64,000 nucleotides of DNA from the NCBI GenBank assembly GCA_949316235.1, contig OX438744.1, forward strand, positions 26,833,578-26,897,577. The letters are read 5' to 3'. Below the pieces are notes generated by a model that searched no databases, was not told the DNA's origin, and worked only from the letters and a program-made list of their open reading frames with translations. Positions 1-13,266 of the stretch are shown here, piece after piece. Source of the DNA: Oegoconia quadripuncta. Lineage: Eukaryota; Arthropoda; Insecta; Lepidoptera; Autostichidae. The stretch's first letter is position 1. Each line of letters begins with the position of its first letter. The translations under genes and the position numbers were made by a program.

Positions 1-112
1 GGTTCTTAGCCAAGTTTAATGAATAGATACGTCGCTTGTACACAGTTGGCTTGTATCTCTGAATGATCAATTTTGTATTCTTTATTGCACCAGAACATTA
101 CATATAACACCT

Positions 113-372
113 CACCTGTTTGGTGTCGTGGTTAGAAACTCTGACCACTATACCAAATGGTCGCGGGTTCGAATCCCGCTAGGGGCATATGTTGTGTGAT
201 GAATACGGACATGTGTACCCGAGTTATGGATGTTTTCATTTATAATAAGTATTTATTTACAAAAAAAAAGTATTTATGTAGTATATCAGCCATCTGGTAT
301 CCACAACACAAGCCTATGGTTGCTTACTGTGGAACTAAATGGCGCTGTGTGTATGTCTAAAAAAATTAAAAA
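113..372 (+). mobile_element. SINE family A, full length
   Basis: tRNA-like head CTGTTTGGTGTCGTGGTTAG (box A region) and GGTTCGAATCC (perfect pol III box B) at about 167-177. A family-specific body follows (GAATACGGACATGTGTACCC ...) and a 3' segment ends in an A-rich tail. Confidence 0.8.
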
Positions 373-782
373 ATGCAAATGATGATCATGTACAGTCAGA
401 AACAGGCCTGCATATTACAAACAAAATTTTCTCTGGAAACTTTGAACACTTTCGGTATTTATTTAGTTACAGCAATTACTAAGTTTAACTATAACCAAAA
501 GTAATATCTAAAAATATTCATTATTTCCTGAGAAAACTTAATTTGTACTGTGCAGGACTGTATAGGTTTATGTGTTTCTGACTGTACAAAGGTGAAATAT
601 TCTCATCATCTCTGCCAGCCAACCTGAACATTGAAGTAGGAAACGAAGTTTTGGAATTAAACAGCAAATTGTATGCGAAAGAAAACATACTACTTATAAT
701 AAAAAAATAATAAACTTACTTAAAACGTAATATTACTATATTATATAGTACAAAACATACATATACACAATATATAATATAC
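373..782. other. AT-rich intergenic DNA
   Basis: No gene, repeat family or motif seen. Confidence 0.4.
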
Positions 783-1151
783 CGGATGAGTTTTTTTAAA
801 GTAAGAAAAAAAATTGGGCATATTAGGTAAGTGAAATAGAAAGTATTGGCATAGGTAGTTAATTTTTTTTTTCAAAACCACAATTGAATATCGCGTTAAT
901 TGTGTCATTTGACGGTCGCGTTTGTAGCCTATTCCACATAATTAAATTAAATAAATAAAGAAAACATGGACAAAATATGAATTCCAAATAAATTTCGCGT
1001 TATAAGGACGCTACGAAGCCCACCAGTGGCCTATCAAGTACGGGCCGGCGCGGCGCGTGTCTTTAAAAAAATAATTAAACTACATATGCCAATAACTTCT
1101 ATTTCACTTACCTAATATGCCTATTTTTCCTTACGGTAAAAAACTCATCCG
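783..1151. mobile_element. MITE with about 75-bp terminal inverted repeats
   Basis: The left end CGGATGAGTTTTTTT ... GCATATTAGGTAAGTGAAAT is repeated inverted at the right (ATTTCACTTACCTAATATGC ... CTCATCCG). The 220-bp interior has no ORF. Target duplication unclear. Confidence 0.75.
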
Positions 1152-3084
1152 TCATATTACGAAAGATGGGATTTACTCTTTTAACCTTTTCTTAATAACT
1201 CCAATTTCAATTAGTATTATAGGTACCTAAATAGAAAGATCTTTAATCAAATTGTGCGACTATCGTTAAACGGTTGGAGATTACAAGATTTGCGAATAAA
1301 AGACTAAAAGTATTTTTATATTAGTTGCTGGGAAATGCCTACACATATCACGAGGACTATCAAATATGTGGGTATGTGTGGGCGAAATCTATGTGTTATC
1401 TGTGTCTATGATAATACGATATTATTATAACTGGTTTGTGTTTTATGATAATGAATGAATTAGGTAAATAAGAAACTACAAATTACCTAATTAGGTACTC
1501 TGAAAAGAAATGCCTTTATTCTTCCTGAATACAAAATTATCATTTAAAATCGACAATATTTTAACTTAAAAGTGCGTATTTCCAAGGTTCCTCTGCGGAG
1601 AGAAGAATGAGTATTCAAGATTGCTCCTGAGTTTACTCATTCTTCTTTTTGTTTTGGGTAGGTACTTATTAATTAGTTTTACAATTGGGGTATAGTATAA
1701 AACATAATATTGCATGCTTATACCTTATAGCTCAACAAACCCAACTCTACTCTCCAACAAAATAACTTTAGTTATGGGAAATGAATAATTTTAATTCTTA
1801 TCTCAAATATTTTAAAGCAACTTGCTAGGTTTTTGCATCATAACATTCTAGTTTATTGTATGTATAGGAGTAATCTATGTGTGGGTAATCATGTCGTGTT
1901 GAATAAGAGTAGCAGGCGCGGTCGCGGGCCCACGCAAGTCAACATTTAGAATAGAAAATCTATTTACGCAGCTCTTTCGCTCCGTATCTCTTATAATAAT
2001 GAATATATAGGTAACTTTTACATGCGATTGACGTGCGTAACGATAATGTTAAGCTTAGTTACGATTTGATTGGTCCCTATATCTACTATAGCTGGAACTA
2101 TTATATAAATCGAATCGAAATTATCATTACCTATAAGTAGAATTATGTAAAGCCTTCGAATTGGTAGTGCCACACGCATTCGGCAGATTAAACAATTTTT
2201 TCTTATTCTAAATATTAAAATTAATGTTTACGTCAGACAATAATCTAAATAAGGATTATAGTCATTACACGCATATCGTGATTATAATATAAAGACATAT
2301 CACGGTTATTATTAGCGTGGCGTCCCACAGGGGTCCGGTGGGGTCCAAAATTGTTAATTCTTCACATTTCGAGAATATGCTGCGAGGTTACGTCGCATAC
2401 GAAACACATCAATGAGCCGCGTTTCATTCAATAAACTTATTAATTTTAATAATCGTCGCGAACGCAGATCGCAGTCGTTAGCGTTTAATTATGTTTGTAT
2501 TTCATTCGGAACCGGCGCCGGCGCTTGTGATGTAGGCAATAGGAGCGGTGTCATCACCATCAATGTTAATTGGGTTTGGTGTTAATGGAATGCGGCCAAT
2601 GTCACGGTTGGAAGCTATACAATGTTAACTTTTATCATTTCAGGAATCCCACACCCGGCGTTTTGACTTGCAATTGGAACTAAAACCACATACTTATTAA
2701 ATACTGCCCGTTCATTGATCACGTTGATTGGCAGTAAAACCACAACATATATAACAGCTAACACAGCAGTAGGTAATTAGCTCGCATGTAAATTAACCAC
2801 ACGTGCACAAAAAACAAACGTTTTCACACGATCGAGAAAAACAGTTTTCCTTCTCCGGCCGGTTTCGCTGGGTACCTAACTATACTAGAATTTAGAAACT
2901 ATTCGACAGACCATGCGAAATCTTTCGGAACGTTCAAAATATTATTGGCCGGGGTCGCTGAACGAATCTCATCTAATTCACAAATTACCATCCAATATGT
3001 AGAGTTGAAAGCTATGCAACACTACTCACATGTTGTGGTTAGTGTGTGCGCGCGAATGACGCGTCAGTCAGAGCAAGCGACGAG
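1152..3084. other. Intergenic DNA, possibly conserved non-coding
   Basis: No ORF. A 13-bp-arm hairpin at 1602-1650 (AGAAGAATGAGTA) lies in LINE-tail-like sequence. 2300-2700 is mixed AT/CpG with homeodomain-like TTAATTATG, an enhancer-like look only. Confidence 0.35.
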
Positions 3085-3245
3085 GTCGGCGGGAGGCGTG
3101 CGGCGTCGGCGGCGGCGGGGTTCGGACTGGCGCATAGAGTAATATAACATAGGACTGGCGTGACGCGACCGCCTCGCCTCTGCCTCGGGCGAGTTGACGA
3201 TAGCCCTTGACACTGACTGACCCCGCGTCCACAGCATCAGCACCA
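3085..3245. promoter_or_regulatory. CpG-rich block
   Basis: GC-rich (GGCGTCGGCGGCGGC) in AT-rich DNA, no coding content. Candidate regulatory DNA only. Confidence 0.2.
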
Positions 3246-3339
3246 TATCTCCTGCTGATGCTACCTTCTGCGTAGTACCTACACATAGTCATCGGCCTGC
3301 GCCTATATGTCATAAAATGATGGCTATCTTATTAGTCAA

Positions 3340-3535
3340 GTAAAAATAAGCAGGTTTCGTGGTGTAACTTCCTATAATTTTAAAGTTCCTGATTTTTTGT
3401 AGAATACATTGGTATTCTACATTAGATATAGTATAGCTATATCTAATGTAGATATATAGTATAGTATAGATATATCTAAAGCAAGCTACCGTTTGTTGCA
3501 AAAAGTTTTTATTCTATCACTAGTATTAGGTAGGT
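3340..3535. repeat. Dispersed repeat with AT palindrome
   Basis: Shares GTAACTTCCTATAATTTTAAAG and following bases with the copy at 22.4 kb (given here as a partial run). Contains a 15-bp-arm palindrome at 3417-3451 (CTACATTAGATATAG / CTATATCTAATGTAG). No coding potential. Confidence 0.45.
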
Positions 3536-3883
3536 ACTCTACGAGTACGTATGCAAACCAGCGTTGTAGTCACTTCTAGACTGCAACTTATGCTGAGAAG
3601 GAGACCTTCTTTGATACCACTTTGCGACACCGAAAATGAATTTTTAAGAACTTTAGTCTATAAGAGAAACTGCTTAGCTATTTTTATTGTATACTGTAAA
3701 CTACATTATGAGATAGGAGTACCTATTCTAACACATGAAACTGTTTTGTGTACTATACTTTTATCTTACTCGGTCTCAAACTCACTGTATATATTTTCAC
3801 ACTTTATGCAAAATTAATATGTGTGTCGCTAAATGGGTCAAATAAACGATTCTTATTCTTATGTGCAAAAAATCACGGCCTTA

Positions 3884-4114
3884 AATTTTTTTTTATGCAC
3901 AATGGGTTAGCACTTGACTCAATCACACCTGATGTTAAGTGAAGATGAGGCCGAAGGTGGAAGCGTAGTGACCCGGAAACCTCATCTTATTTGGGGGACT
4001 GATTATCTTATCTCTGACAACCGGAACACAACAATGCTATTAACATTGCTGTTGTGCGGCAGGCTGATAGCTAGCCAGTCGGACATTTTTAAAATGCCCT
4101 ACCACCAGCCAACC
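3884..4114 (-). mobile_element. SINE family C, 5'-truncated
   Basis: Poly-T then ATGCACAATGGGTTAGCAC ... GTTAAGTGAAGATGAGGCCG ... ending CTACCACCAGCCAACC. The tRNA head is absent. Confidence 0.78.
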
Positions 4115-5698
4115 ATTTCAAAAATCTAGAGTAAAGAAACCACAAGTAAAACACGCGAACATCCTGACACCCATCTATACTTTATTTATTCCTGTATTTA
4201 TTACATTTGAATAGCGCATAAGGTGGTATAAGTACACACACGGTTTACTCCCAACATCACCATCGGCGAATAGCCCCTATTGTATAAACGGGACAAATTG
4301 CAATTTACCATGATAATTCAGTACACATGGCTAGTTACGGTTAAATGTTACTTACTTATATAGTATAAATAGCCTAACATTGTGTGTATGCTGAATTGTT
4401 ATGGTAAATATTACAATTCTCTAGCTTATGTAGAAAAAGAAAAGAATTTTTTTGTTATCGGAGACATATTTCGTGTGTAATTAAAACTGGACAAGGAAAA
4501 TTCGTCAAACAACAAAACCACATAACTGACATACTTAATGAGATGGCATCAAAGTAGAAACAAAGATAACGATAAAATAAAAATAGTCATCACTAAAAGC
4601 GACATCTTCTGTACAAAACTTGACAGATCGAAAAACAGGTAATAACATTTGGAATTGACATTAGAACAAAATGAGGCGTCGTAAAATTTTTAGTTTTTAT
4701 AATAACTTAACTTTTGATAGTAATGCTCTATTGGTAGTTACGCAGTTATGGAGTATCAACCAGGGAAATGGAAAAACCAAGTCCCAGTATTCAAAAGTCT
4801 CAACCGAGAGTATCGGTTCATTAATAATATATAACAAGATTAACATTACATCGAGGATCTGTCCACCGAAACAGAGCGGAGATGTGCGCTGTTTCTATAC
4901 ATTTGACGCGTAAGGAGCGAGGCAGTGTTCTGTAATCAGTATGGGAACATCGTACATCTCTTCTGTTGGATCACAGGCACTGCATGGGAGTAAACCACAA
5001 CGGGCTCGCCGGTCAAGGACCGCGCTGTAACCACACTTAACGCAAAACTATAGTACATAAAGTTATATACACTGTTGAAAGTTGAGGGTAGATCGATGTG
5101 GAGAACCATTATAGCTGGAAAGAAATTTTCGAAATATTTATTTATGATAAAATAAAGCCATTGAATGTGTCGATTCTCTCTGATGGATGTCTTTAACTTA
5201 AAAAACCTATCAAAAATAGAGCTATCTCTTTATTTCTTTCCATTATAAGAACGGGATAGTACCATTTTAAAATTTGTTATAAATTAAGAATAGTATTATC
5301 CTTTATCGTGATCGATTTCAATAATTTTAGTAAATCGATGAATGCAAACTAAATATAAACACTTATAAAAATACATGGTCCTGACAGCCGCGCCACCCTC
5401 AACTCTCCACCCAGTACAGTGAATTAAATAATAAATACGACTAAACGCGGTATCACAACCTGAGGCACTTCATGTTATTCTATAATAAAACCTATAACCT
5501 TATCATTTATAGTGTAACCTGGCCATTGCATCAAATAATAAATAAATGGGCAGCCGACCGGGGCCGCTCTGAGAGTGCATTCTGTTGGTGCATTCGGAGA
5601 GGCCCCGGAGCGGTTGCTACCTTTCATATGCCTTCGCACAAAAGACGACCCAAGAAAAACAAATAACAACACAATGACTTAAATAGTTATCAAATAAG
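4115..5698. other. Intergenic DNA without recognisable features
   Basis: Short ORFs only; none has a domain or splice context. Confidence 0.4.
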
Positions 5699-5832
5699 AA
5701 TATTTATTCCTGAGTCTTGGATGTTTATATAAATATTTATGTATGTTTATCCGTTATCTAGTATCCATAGCACAAGCTTTGCTTAGTTTGGGACTAGATG
5801 ATTGGTGTAAGTGTCCGAAATATTTATTATTA
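5699..5832 (+). mobile_element. SINE family B, 5'-truncated
   Basis: Body only: TTCCTGAGTCTTGGATG ... GCTTTGCTTAGTTTGGGAC ... GATTGGTGTAAGTGTCCG. The tRNA head is absent. Confidence 0.75.
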
Positions 5833-5875
5833 TTTAAGATGTGCTGTAAGTTGTTGGTGGGTAGTGTTGGATGAG

Positions 5876-6066
5876 CAATAATGTTCTCGAGTGGAGACCA
5901 CGCCCCGACAAGCGCAGCGTAGGACGTCCACTCATAAGGTGAATAAACGGTCTGATAAAGGTCGGGAAATCGCTGAATGCAGGACGCTTCCAACCGGTCG
6001 CTCCGGAATTTTATGGGGGAGGCCTATGTTCAGCAGTGGTCGTTCTGTGGCTGATATGATGATGAT
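5876..6066 (+). mobile_element. RTE-like LINE 3' end
   Basis: Translation gives VLEWRPRPDKRSVGRP, the conserved C-terminus of lepidopteran RTE-type polyproteins. It ends GGCCTATGTTCAGCAGTGG and GGCTGATATGATGATGAT, the usual tail. Only the last part of the element remains. Confidence 0.65.
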
Positions 6067-6090
6067 CCGCACTTCGCTAAAATGATAAAT

Positions 6091-6323
6091 AAAAATAAAT
6101 ATTTCGGACACTTACACCAATCATCTAGTCCCAAACTAAGCAAAGCTTGTGCTATGGATACTACTAGATAACGGATAAACATACATAAATATTTATATAA
6201 ACATCCAAGACTCGGGAATAAATGTTCGTATTCATCATACAAACTTTTACCCCTCGCGGGATTCGAACCCGCAACCGTTGGTTTCGCTGATAGGGTGACT
6301 ATCCACTACACCAATCGGTCGTC
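6091..6323 (-). mobile_element. SINE family B, full length
   Basis: Reverse copy with tRNA head at the right (complement of GACCGATTGGTGTAGTGG), perfect box B complement GGATTCGAACC, and 3' end TAAATATTTCGGACACTTA. Together with the copy at 5699 it brackets the RTE fragment. Confidence 0.82.
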
Positions 6324-9204
6324 AAGTATCAAGATAGTCCAGACAAGAGGGTCATTTTGTACCGCGGTTGGTGTAGCTTGAATAGGCGTCACACTACCAG
6401 AACAGTTCTGTAAATAGAAAAAGTAAACTATGACGCCGACTGTACTATCGCCTGCATGAACCTGCACTAGTAGCATGACAGGCGCGATAAAAGTTTACGT
6501 CGCGCTAGATAATATTTGTCCTGCTCATTCACTTGGACAAAAATACAACTATCCCACTCTCACACCTAAGTCGCGCGCAACAAACGATATCATGGTACGG
6601 GATTATATGTATGTGATGCTAAGGTCTTGCTGAAGGCGCGTTACATGATGATAATACAAAGTAAATACACCCGACACGTGTCGCGGGGCAATGACCAGGT
6701 TTCAGCCAACAATTAACTAATGACATTAGATACTATCTTACAACTACGAATTATAATAATATAAACAAAACAACTCGCAACTTGTGCGTGTCAGTATTCA
6801 ACAAAGCGTGTGATACAGCCTTCGCTGGCCCTGGAATGAGCAGTAAGTACTTTAAGCAATAAGCTCGCATTGAGTATGAATTGTTGTGTTGAACGTTGAA
6901 GCAATAGCACTGAGGAGTTTTCGTTGCTCACTTTTCAACAGAGTTCGGTTTGTGACTTCTATTACGGTTAAAAATAGCTCTCGTTTCACATTTTAACGTA
7001 AATTAAGCGTAAACATTTAATATCAAAATAATCCCAGTGTGATGCAAATAGGGTATATTTGCGACATTTGGGAAGGGACAGTGGTGCCATCTGTAATTTA
7101 GCTTGGTATTTTTAAACCGATTACTGGAACGTACTACGTAGGTAATTGCGTACTTTGGCGCCACAGACCAATTAAATTGGTGGCGCTGGCCTTGTATCTC
7201 CCTCCCTTATCTAAGTGAGAGATACAATTGGCGCATTATTCTTACGGAATAGCTCCACGTTACCCGTATACATATACATCCATTTGCTGAACTCCGTTCA
7301 GATATCAAAAAGACGTAAGTATTAGATTTAACCACACAACTAACGTAATTTCGGCATCCGGATCAACCAACTCTTTTTGTCTATACGAAAAGCACTGACA
7401 AAATTGTTTCACTTTAAGTCCAACTAGTTCTATGATCTCCTATTTTTTTTTTATTCAACATAAGATGGAAAAAATAAGCTATTTACAAAAACGTAAAATA
7501 ACAAATTAAAAGACAATACAAAAGCACAGAAACAGACTGGCACACGTTTTCTCCATGATTATGATAACTAGAAAACGTGTTCGAGATTCGTACCATCTGG
7601 GAGGGAGCCCAAAAGACCGGCAGTATTACCACAGATTACCAATAAGTTACTAAAGTAAGTATTACCTCGTTGTATAGCAATGCTAATACGCTGCCCGAGG
7701 TGGCTGCCAACTTCTGTCACCGGAGATCTCAATACATAAATCAGATTTCATCAACAGACAAAATATGTGAAAATTACGGGTGAACCAGGGGACGATATTG
7801 TCTCCGGCTTATGATTAGAATTTCACAAAATTTTATTTCAAAATTTTAAAGTTTGGTAATTTTTCTTACTAGTTCTGACCAATCTGAGAGTAATTGTTGT
7901 TGTTGTTTTTCGGGGTTATGAAAGGACAGACAGAAGTTGATTGATCCATACATCATTTTGACCTGTGGCTGTGGCAAATGACGAAAAGATCCCCAGGAAC
8001 GACGAACCGGTGATTAGAAGACACGAACCGAACCGTCACAAATGAATGGATCACCTGGACCATGGATGGTCTTTATATTAAAGAAAAGTCGGCCTCAGTC
8101 TTGGCCTTCAACAAAATATACATGTAACTTGACAGTGTCCAATCATCGAGGAGGTGGAGGATACATGAATTCCTCCCTCAGTGAGACTTTACAGTGGGAT
8201 ACAGTAAAGACAAATAATTTTTATAGTTTTCAGTTAACGGTCAACTCGCAACAAACCTACCTTCATATAACAATATTAAACTCTCACACAATGTCTGCGC
8301 GAGGCGGGGAGGCGGGGAGGAGGCAGTATAAAAGTAGCTGACTATACATTATTACATCGCATGCATTTTATAGGAAACAGTTATTCCTTAATTATTGTTT
8401 TATTATTATTACTTAAAATTGAGATAATTTTGTATCACGTTTGATTTACAATAATTAATTACAACTAAATATTCACCAACAAGTTAAATTCATTTATATA
8501 ATTCACATTAGGACGATTGTTAACATCAATCAATATAATTCTAGCTTCGTATTTGTAAAAACACATCTATTTATGTTGTCGACTTTGAGCTGGGACTATG
8601 ATTGTATAACTCTTATAAACATAATGTTAGATAATAAAACTGCTATTCATAAAAACGCCAACTAATAGACCTATTTTAATTAAAATATGTTTTTCTCTTT
8701 CTTTCAAACTACGATTTTAACTAAAACAGGTTTATTAGAAGTTTGTAGTATTTAATAACGATACAGAGAGTTCAAAGATTGCCAGCTGTAATAATTAGCG
8801 AATATACGAAGTGTAATAAAAAAAAGTTAGATACATACGAGGTTATGCATGATGCAAATTTTTAAAACTGTTCATTGCCTTTTTAGGCACCTTGATTACA
8901 ATATTATCAATTCGCTTGGGGAAGACTCACATTCTATTGTTGTAGAATGTTTCCACATTCAATACACGATATTTATTTGATAAACTTGGAACAAAACTGG
9001 GCTGAGTTTTTTAAGTTACTACAGATGATGGGATACTACTCATTCTGGTCTCGAACATTTGATGTTTGTGCCATCGACTCGCTAAGAAGGACATAAAACC
9101 TTAATGCTTAAAGAGTTAAGCACATTTTTTAAAGTAATAATGAACTGTATAGCTGTTTGTTTTCTGAATAAAGAAAAATTAAATTATTTATGCTCAATTC
9201 TTTC
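6324..9204. other. Intergenic DNA
   Basis: No gene. At 8290-8345 a GGCGGGG repeat precedes TATAAAAG, promoter-like but with no following ORF. The rest is AT-rich. Confidence 0.35.
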
Positions 9205-9345
9205 AAAGTCAAAAATGCTTTAATTTGTAGGGTACACATAAAATAGTCAGATTTTTCACCTTTTGAGCTACTGCTTATACCAAAGGCAACTATCCCCTGA
9301 GAAGAACAAGCAACAAGAAGCAAGGGTTGCTCTTTTAAAAACAGG
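9205..9345 (-). mobile_element. LINE 3' end fragment, family of 59745-60245
   Basis: Reverse of that element's end: CAAAAATGCTTTA, GGGTACACATAAAATAGTCAG and GAGAAGAACAAGCAAC in matching order. Confidence 0.65.
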
Positions 9346-10284
9346 TATTTACATTACAAAAAGGCACAATAATATTTCATTATTAACTATTAGAGTTAAT
9401 AATGAAGAAGTCTGGCAAGCAAACGAGCTGTTTAAGTCCAGGGATGATTATCATCGAAATAATCTGATATTTTCTAATGTGTCTTAATAACTTTCTGTTT
9501 CATATCGTCTTTAAATGTATTAAAAGGAAGATTTTATCCCAGTGGTCCCATGATCAATCGCAACGGCATTACTGGGCCGTCAAATCTCACTAGACAGGTG
9601 ACCGGACAACTCAAGGTTTTATCTGGGGCTACCTGATCACCTAATACAAAACTCAATGTATTGATTTTCTCGAAACTTTTCTCATAATAAACCGCTTCTT
9701 GTCCAAGTTCATAATAATAATAAATAAATAATGTGTACAATAATGTTGTCTACATACACAGACAGAATACTGTTTTAGGATTTTTCGCCAAATAAAATAG
9801 CACCTTTCGGCGCGAATTATCGATTCAAACTGAAACCGAAAATGTGCTTGTGCTATTCTTGATAAAGTTTCGCCAAACCGGCAACACAATACAACCCTCA
9901 CCAAAACCAACAATAAACACCGAAAACTAATTAATACTAAAAAGTATTAATAAATAAATTAAAACTAGTTAATTGATACTTACTAAAAGGTTATGTTTAA
10001 TTTAGTTTTAATTAAATTAAGATTAAAAAGTTAAGTTTAGTTATTCATTAAACAGAAAGAAACTAAACTTAATTTTTAGTTTAAGCATTTGTGCAAGAAA
10101 TCATGTCGTTCCAAGCTCCTAATTGACGTGAAAGGACGACAAACAAACACACATTAGTATTAACAATAATACAACCTTTCGATTAGTGTTTGACATAACA
10201 ATTCTAACTATCATTTAATTACAGATTAGTCTAGTTTTGCACAGTAACAATATTAACATGAAAATTCACGAATTTACGGTTTCG
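9346..10284. other. AT-rich intergenic DNA
   Basis: 9910-10100 is dominated by TTAATT-type words. Nothing else seen. Confidence 0.35.
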
Positions 10285-10440
10285 GTTTTAGTCTGAACAA
10301 CAATGATCCTGTGGGTTTCTTGCGCCGCTTCTTTTCCCACTGATGATGTCCCTTTCCGAAGCGGCGGTAGCTTGGACATACTGACTGACCGATGAATGCA
10401 ATAAGCCCTATTATTATTTCCAGTAGATTTAAATTGACAT
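10285..10440. mobile_element. Dispersed repeat fragment
   Basis: ATGATCCTGTGGGTTTCTTG and CCTTTCCGAAGCGGCGGTAG recur as a more diverged copy near 12765-12850. The motif is familiar from lepidopteran LINE 3' regions. No gene. Confidence 0.45.
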
Positions 10441-11339
10441 TGAACAAAAGATATCATGTGTCTTACGTTGAAATAAATGCTTGACGTTCGTAAGTGATTT
10501 TAGCGGATAGTTAATGACGATACGGAACTGTTAATGATATCTAAACCCTTACTCTGGCAAATAAATAAATCATTCATCAATTCTAAACGCTACTCCAGTT
10601 GATATTCCTGGAGTATGCGGCTCTTCCAACTCTCTGTATCACAAACTATACTAGAGCACGGCACTCACTCCACACGTACAACTACCGACCGAGGACCTTT
10701 ATGCATACAGTATGGAACGGCCCCTTTATAAGGGCCCATATATTAGTCCCGATCCAAAGTATTTCAAATAACAATTTTGTTTGTAAAAATAATAAATAAA
10801 ATCTCAGCCTAATTGTATAGAAAAGTAACTCTCCCACAATTACCGCTTTGCTTTTGGTCCTATTTACATAAACAAAAGAACCATTTCGTCCATTTACAAC
10901 GACGCACTCACACTCTCTCATAGACAAAGCTTGCACGCGATTGGTTACAACAAGGTCACGCTTCTTGGCGCACGCGCTGTCCCTATTTTATGCCCCGCCC
11001 ACAGCGGGTTCTATTTCTTGAAACCCTCTTTTGGCCTTAGTTACGCTTTTACACAATTTATTATTCAACAACGCTTAAATTGTAGGCGATTTTATTATAA
11101 TTTTTAGAAACAAAATCGTTATTTCGAATAATTTGGACCTATTCAATAGATCGGAACTAATAAATTAGGGCCTTCAGAACTCGTCTGGTCAAGTGGTCTC
11201 TAGACATTACTTCTGAGTAAGGGTTCTCTGGTGAGGTATTTGCTCGTTTGTCACACCTTAAAATTATTTTTATTGCAACAGATAATACAAGCAAGCAGCT
11301 CACCGGGTGCAGTCAGTATCATAGTTACTCATACAGGGT
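10441..11339. other. Intergenic DNA
   Basis: Contains a palindromic GGCCCCTTTATAAGGGCCC near 10720. No ORF of note. Confidence 0.35.
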
Positions 11340-11599
11340 GTTTTTTTTTATGCAGAACGGGTTAGCACTTGACCTCAATCACACCTGATGTTAAGTGCAG
11401 ATGAGGCCGAAGGTGGAAGCGTACTTACTGGTAAAAAGCGTACCCGGAAACTCGATCTTATTTCGGGGACTGACTGCCTTACCTCTGAGAACCAGAAGAC
11501 AACAATGCAATTAACTAATTATTGCTTGGCGACAGATTTACATAAGATGGGGGTAGCTAGCCAGTAAGTAGGCCATTTAAAATGCCCTACCACTAACCA
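11340..11599 (-). mobile_element. SINE family C, 5'-truncated
   Basis: Poly-T, ATGCAGAACGGGTTAGCAC, GTTAAGTGCAGATGAGG, ending CCTACCACTAACCAA. It abuts CATACAGGGTG, the end motif of a TA-type MITE. Confidence 0.78.
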
Positions 11600-11820
11600 A
11601 AAATGTGTTAAGAGGGTTTCCACGCTACACTTAAACTTTCATAATTTACAATTACATCTAAATGTAAATTATAAAACAGGCGCGGAGACTCTGTAAAATT
11701 CATTCAACTCGGCGCTTTAAAGATGGTGCATCGTTCGCAAATCGGTAATCAGTAAAACAAAAATTAAGCACATATTCATTATCATAGCTTTTAAATATTG
11801 ATGTAGCGATAAAGGTTGGA

Positions 11821-12121
11821 TCGCCTCTGTGAATCAATGTAAGCAACATATGGTTTACGAATTGGAGGTCGCGGGTTCGATCCTCAGTGGGGTATATGTT
11901 TAGTACTCAGTTTGGTTGGTGGTAGGGCATTTTAAATGTCCGCCTGGCTAGCTACCATCTTATCCAAATCTACCACCAAACAGCAATGTTAATAGCATTG
12001 TTGTGTTCCAATTGTCAGAGATAAGATAGCCAGTCCCTCAAACAAGATGGGGTTTCAGGGTCAGTACGCTTCAGCATCATCTTCTTGAGATAGAGTACTA
12101 ACCCGGTTTGCATAAAAAAAA
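11821..12121 (+). mobile_element. SINE family C, near full length
   Basis: Decayed head, then box B GGTTCGATCC, then TTGGTTGGTGGTAGGGC, then a poly-A tail. Together with the copy at 11340 it forms an inverted pair 220 bp apart. Confidence 0.78.
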
Positions 12122-12214
12122 GGTGGGAAACTTGCAGAAATTGTGATGTTGTCAGCCATAATGGTGAGAGGCCAGGTCGCCTGGTATTGATCGTGTAGAA
12201 CAACCCTGTATGAT

Positions 12215-12413
12215 TAATTATGACGCCGACTGTACCTGAAACCTTGCCATCACTCGCTACTTCGACCTCAAATAGATACATGGTGTTACCCAGATGAGTC
12301 CCGAGGAAATACCTCACATGTAAGTATGTCATCTTGACAGTTACAGAATGTATTGAGTCGGGATTTCGTGTTGCCAAGAGGTCCCCTACGTATATCTCGT
12401 CCCATACAATCAC
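12215..12413 (-). other. Unrecognised open frame joined to a SINE
   Basis: A 132-codon ORF at 12015-12413, whose first 65 or so codons (MIVWDEIYVGDLLATRNPDS...) lie outside the SINE at 11821-12121. Composition looks protein-like, but I recognise no family. The remainder reads into SINE sequence. It could be a gene fragment or chance. Confidence 0.2.
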
Positions 12414-12761
12414 ATTAGCTCCTTTGGGTTGGCGCAGTCACCCCACCAACCATGCGGACTGACTGACATGCCCCCACCACCTGTAAGAGACAAGTCAAAG
12501 TGATATAGTGTTACACATTGAACTGCTGCGATCCAAGAAGGTAAAACAGGGACTTCTACATTTAAATAGGGCGCTAGAATTTGAAAGGTTCTACAAATTA
12601 AAATCGGAGTAGCCGCCTAACAATAGAAATGAAAATTGCACGGAGACACCCTTCGAGCTTCACCACAGACTATGTATGTATTGTATAGGGTTACTGGACA
12701 TTCGTAGCATTTCAATATCAGAGTGAGAAAAATAATCGAGAATGGAAAAAGACAGAACAGA

Positions 12762-12855
12762 ACAATGATCCTGTGGGTTTCTTGCGGCGTTTCTTGTTCC
12801 ACAGAGTTCCCTTTCAGACATGGTCAATATGACCAAGGTGCTACCGCTGCGAATG
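12762..12855. mobile_element. Dispersed repeat fragment, second copy
   Basis: ATGATCCTGTGGGTTTCTTG shared with 10285-10440, diverging afterwards. Confidence 0.45.
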
Positions 12856-13266
12856 TTGATTTTGCAGAGACCGCGCCCTTTCTACCGCATTTACTTTTAT
12901 CTTTAGTCGTTTAAAAATTTTAATACGCACAGAAATGGATAGTTCCAAATTCAATTAATATGGTAATTCAATTAATTTCATACATTTCTTTAAATTAATT
13001 TACACGGGCAGATTTTTGAGCTATAATTGCTCGGCAATAGACAACAAAGAATGTAATAATTAGTGGAGCAATTTGGATTTTAACAGTACAAAAATATAAA
13101 ATATGATATAATCTGTTTTCATTTTATTTCACTAAAAAGACATGTATGACAATAATCTATCTAGCAAAAGAGAAGAATATTTTAACCGTACCTGGAGAAA
13201 AAGTACTTTTAATAGTAATATTTTTTTACTGAAGTGTAACATCCTGAAAATGTTATTTTTTTTTTT
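12856..13266. other. AT-rich intergenic DNA
   Basis: Nothing recognisable. Confidence 0.35.

Noticed and set aside
6250..6325. Possible functional tRNA gene (box A and box B present)
   Set aside because: The 5' and 3' ends do not form an acceptor stem and the sequence continues into a SINE body. The same holds for all tRNA-like heads here.
8290..8345. GC box plus TATAAAAG promoter
   Set aside because: No downstream exon or ORF; a single motif pair is too weak to call.
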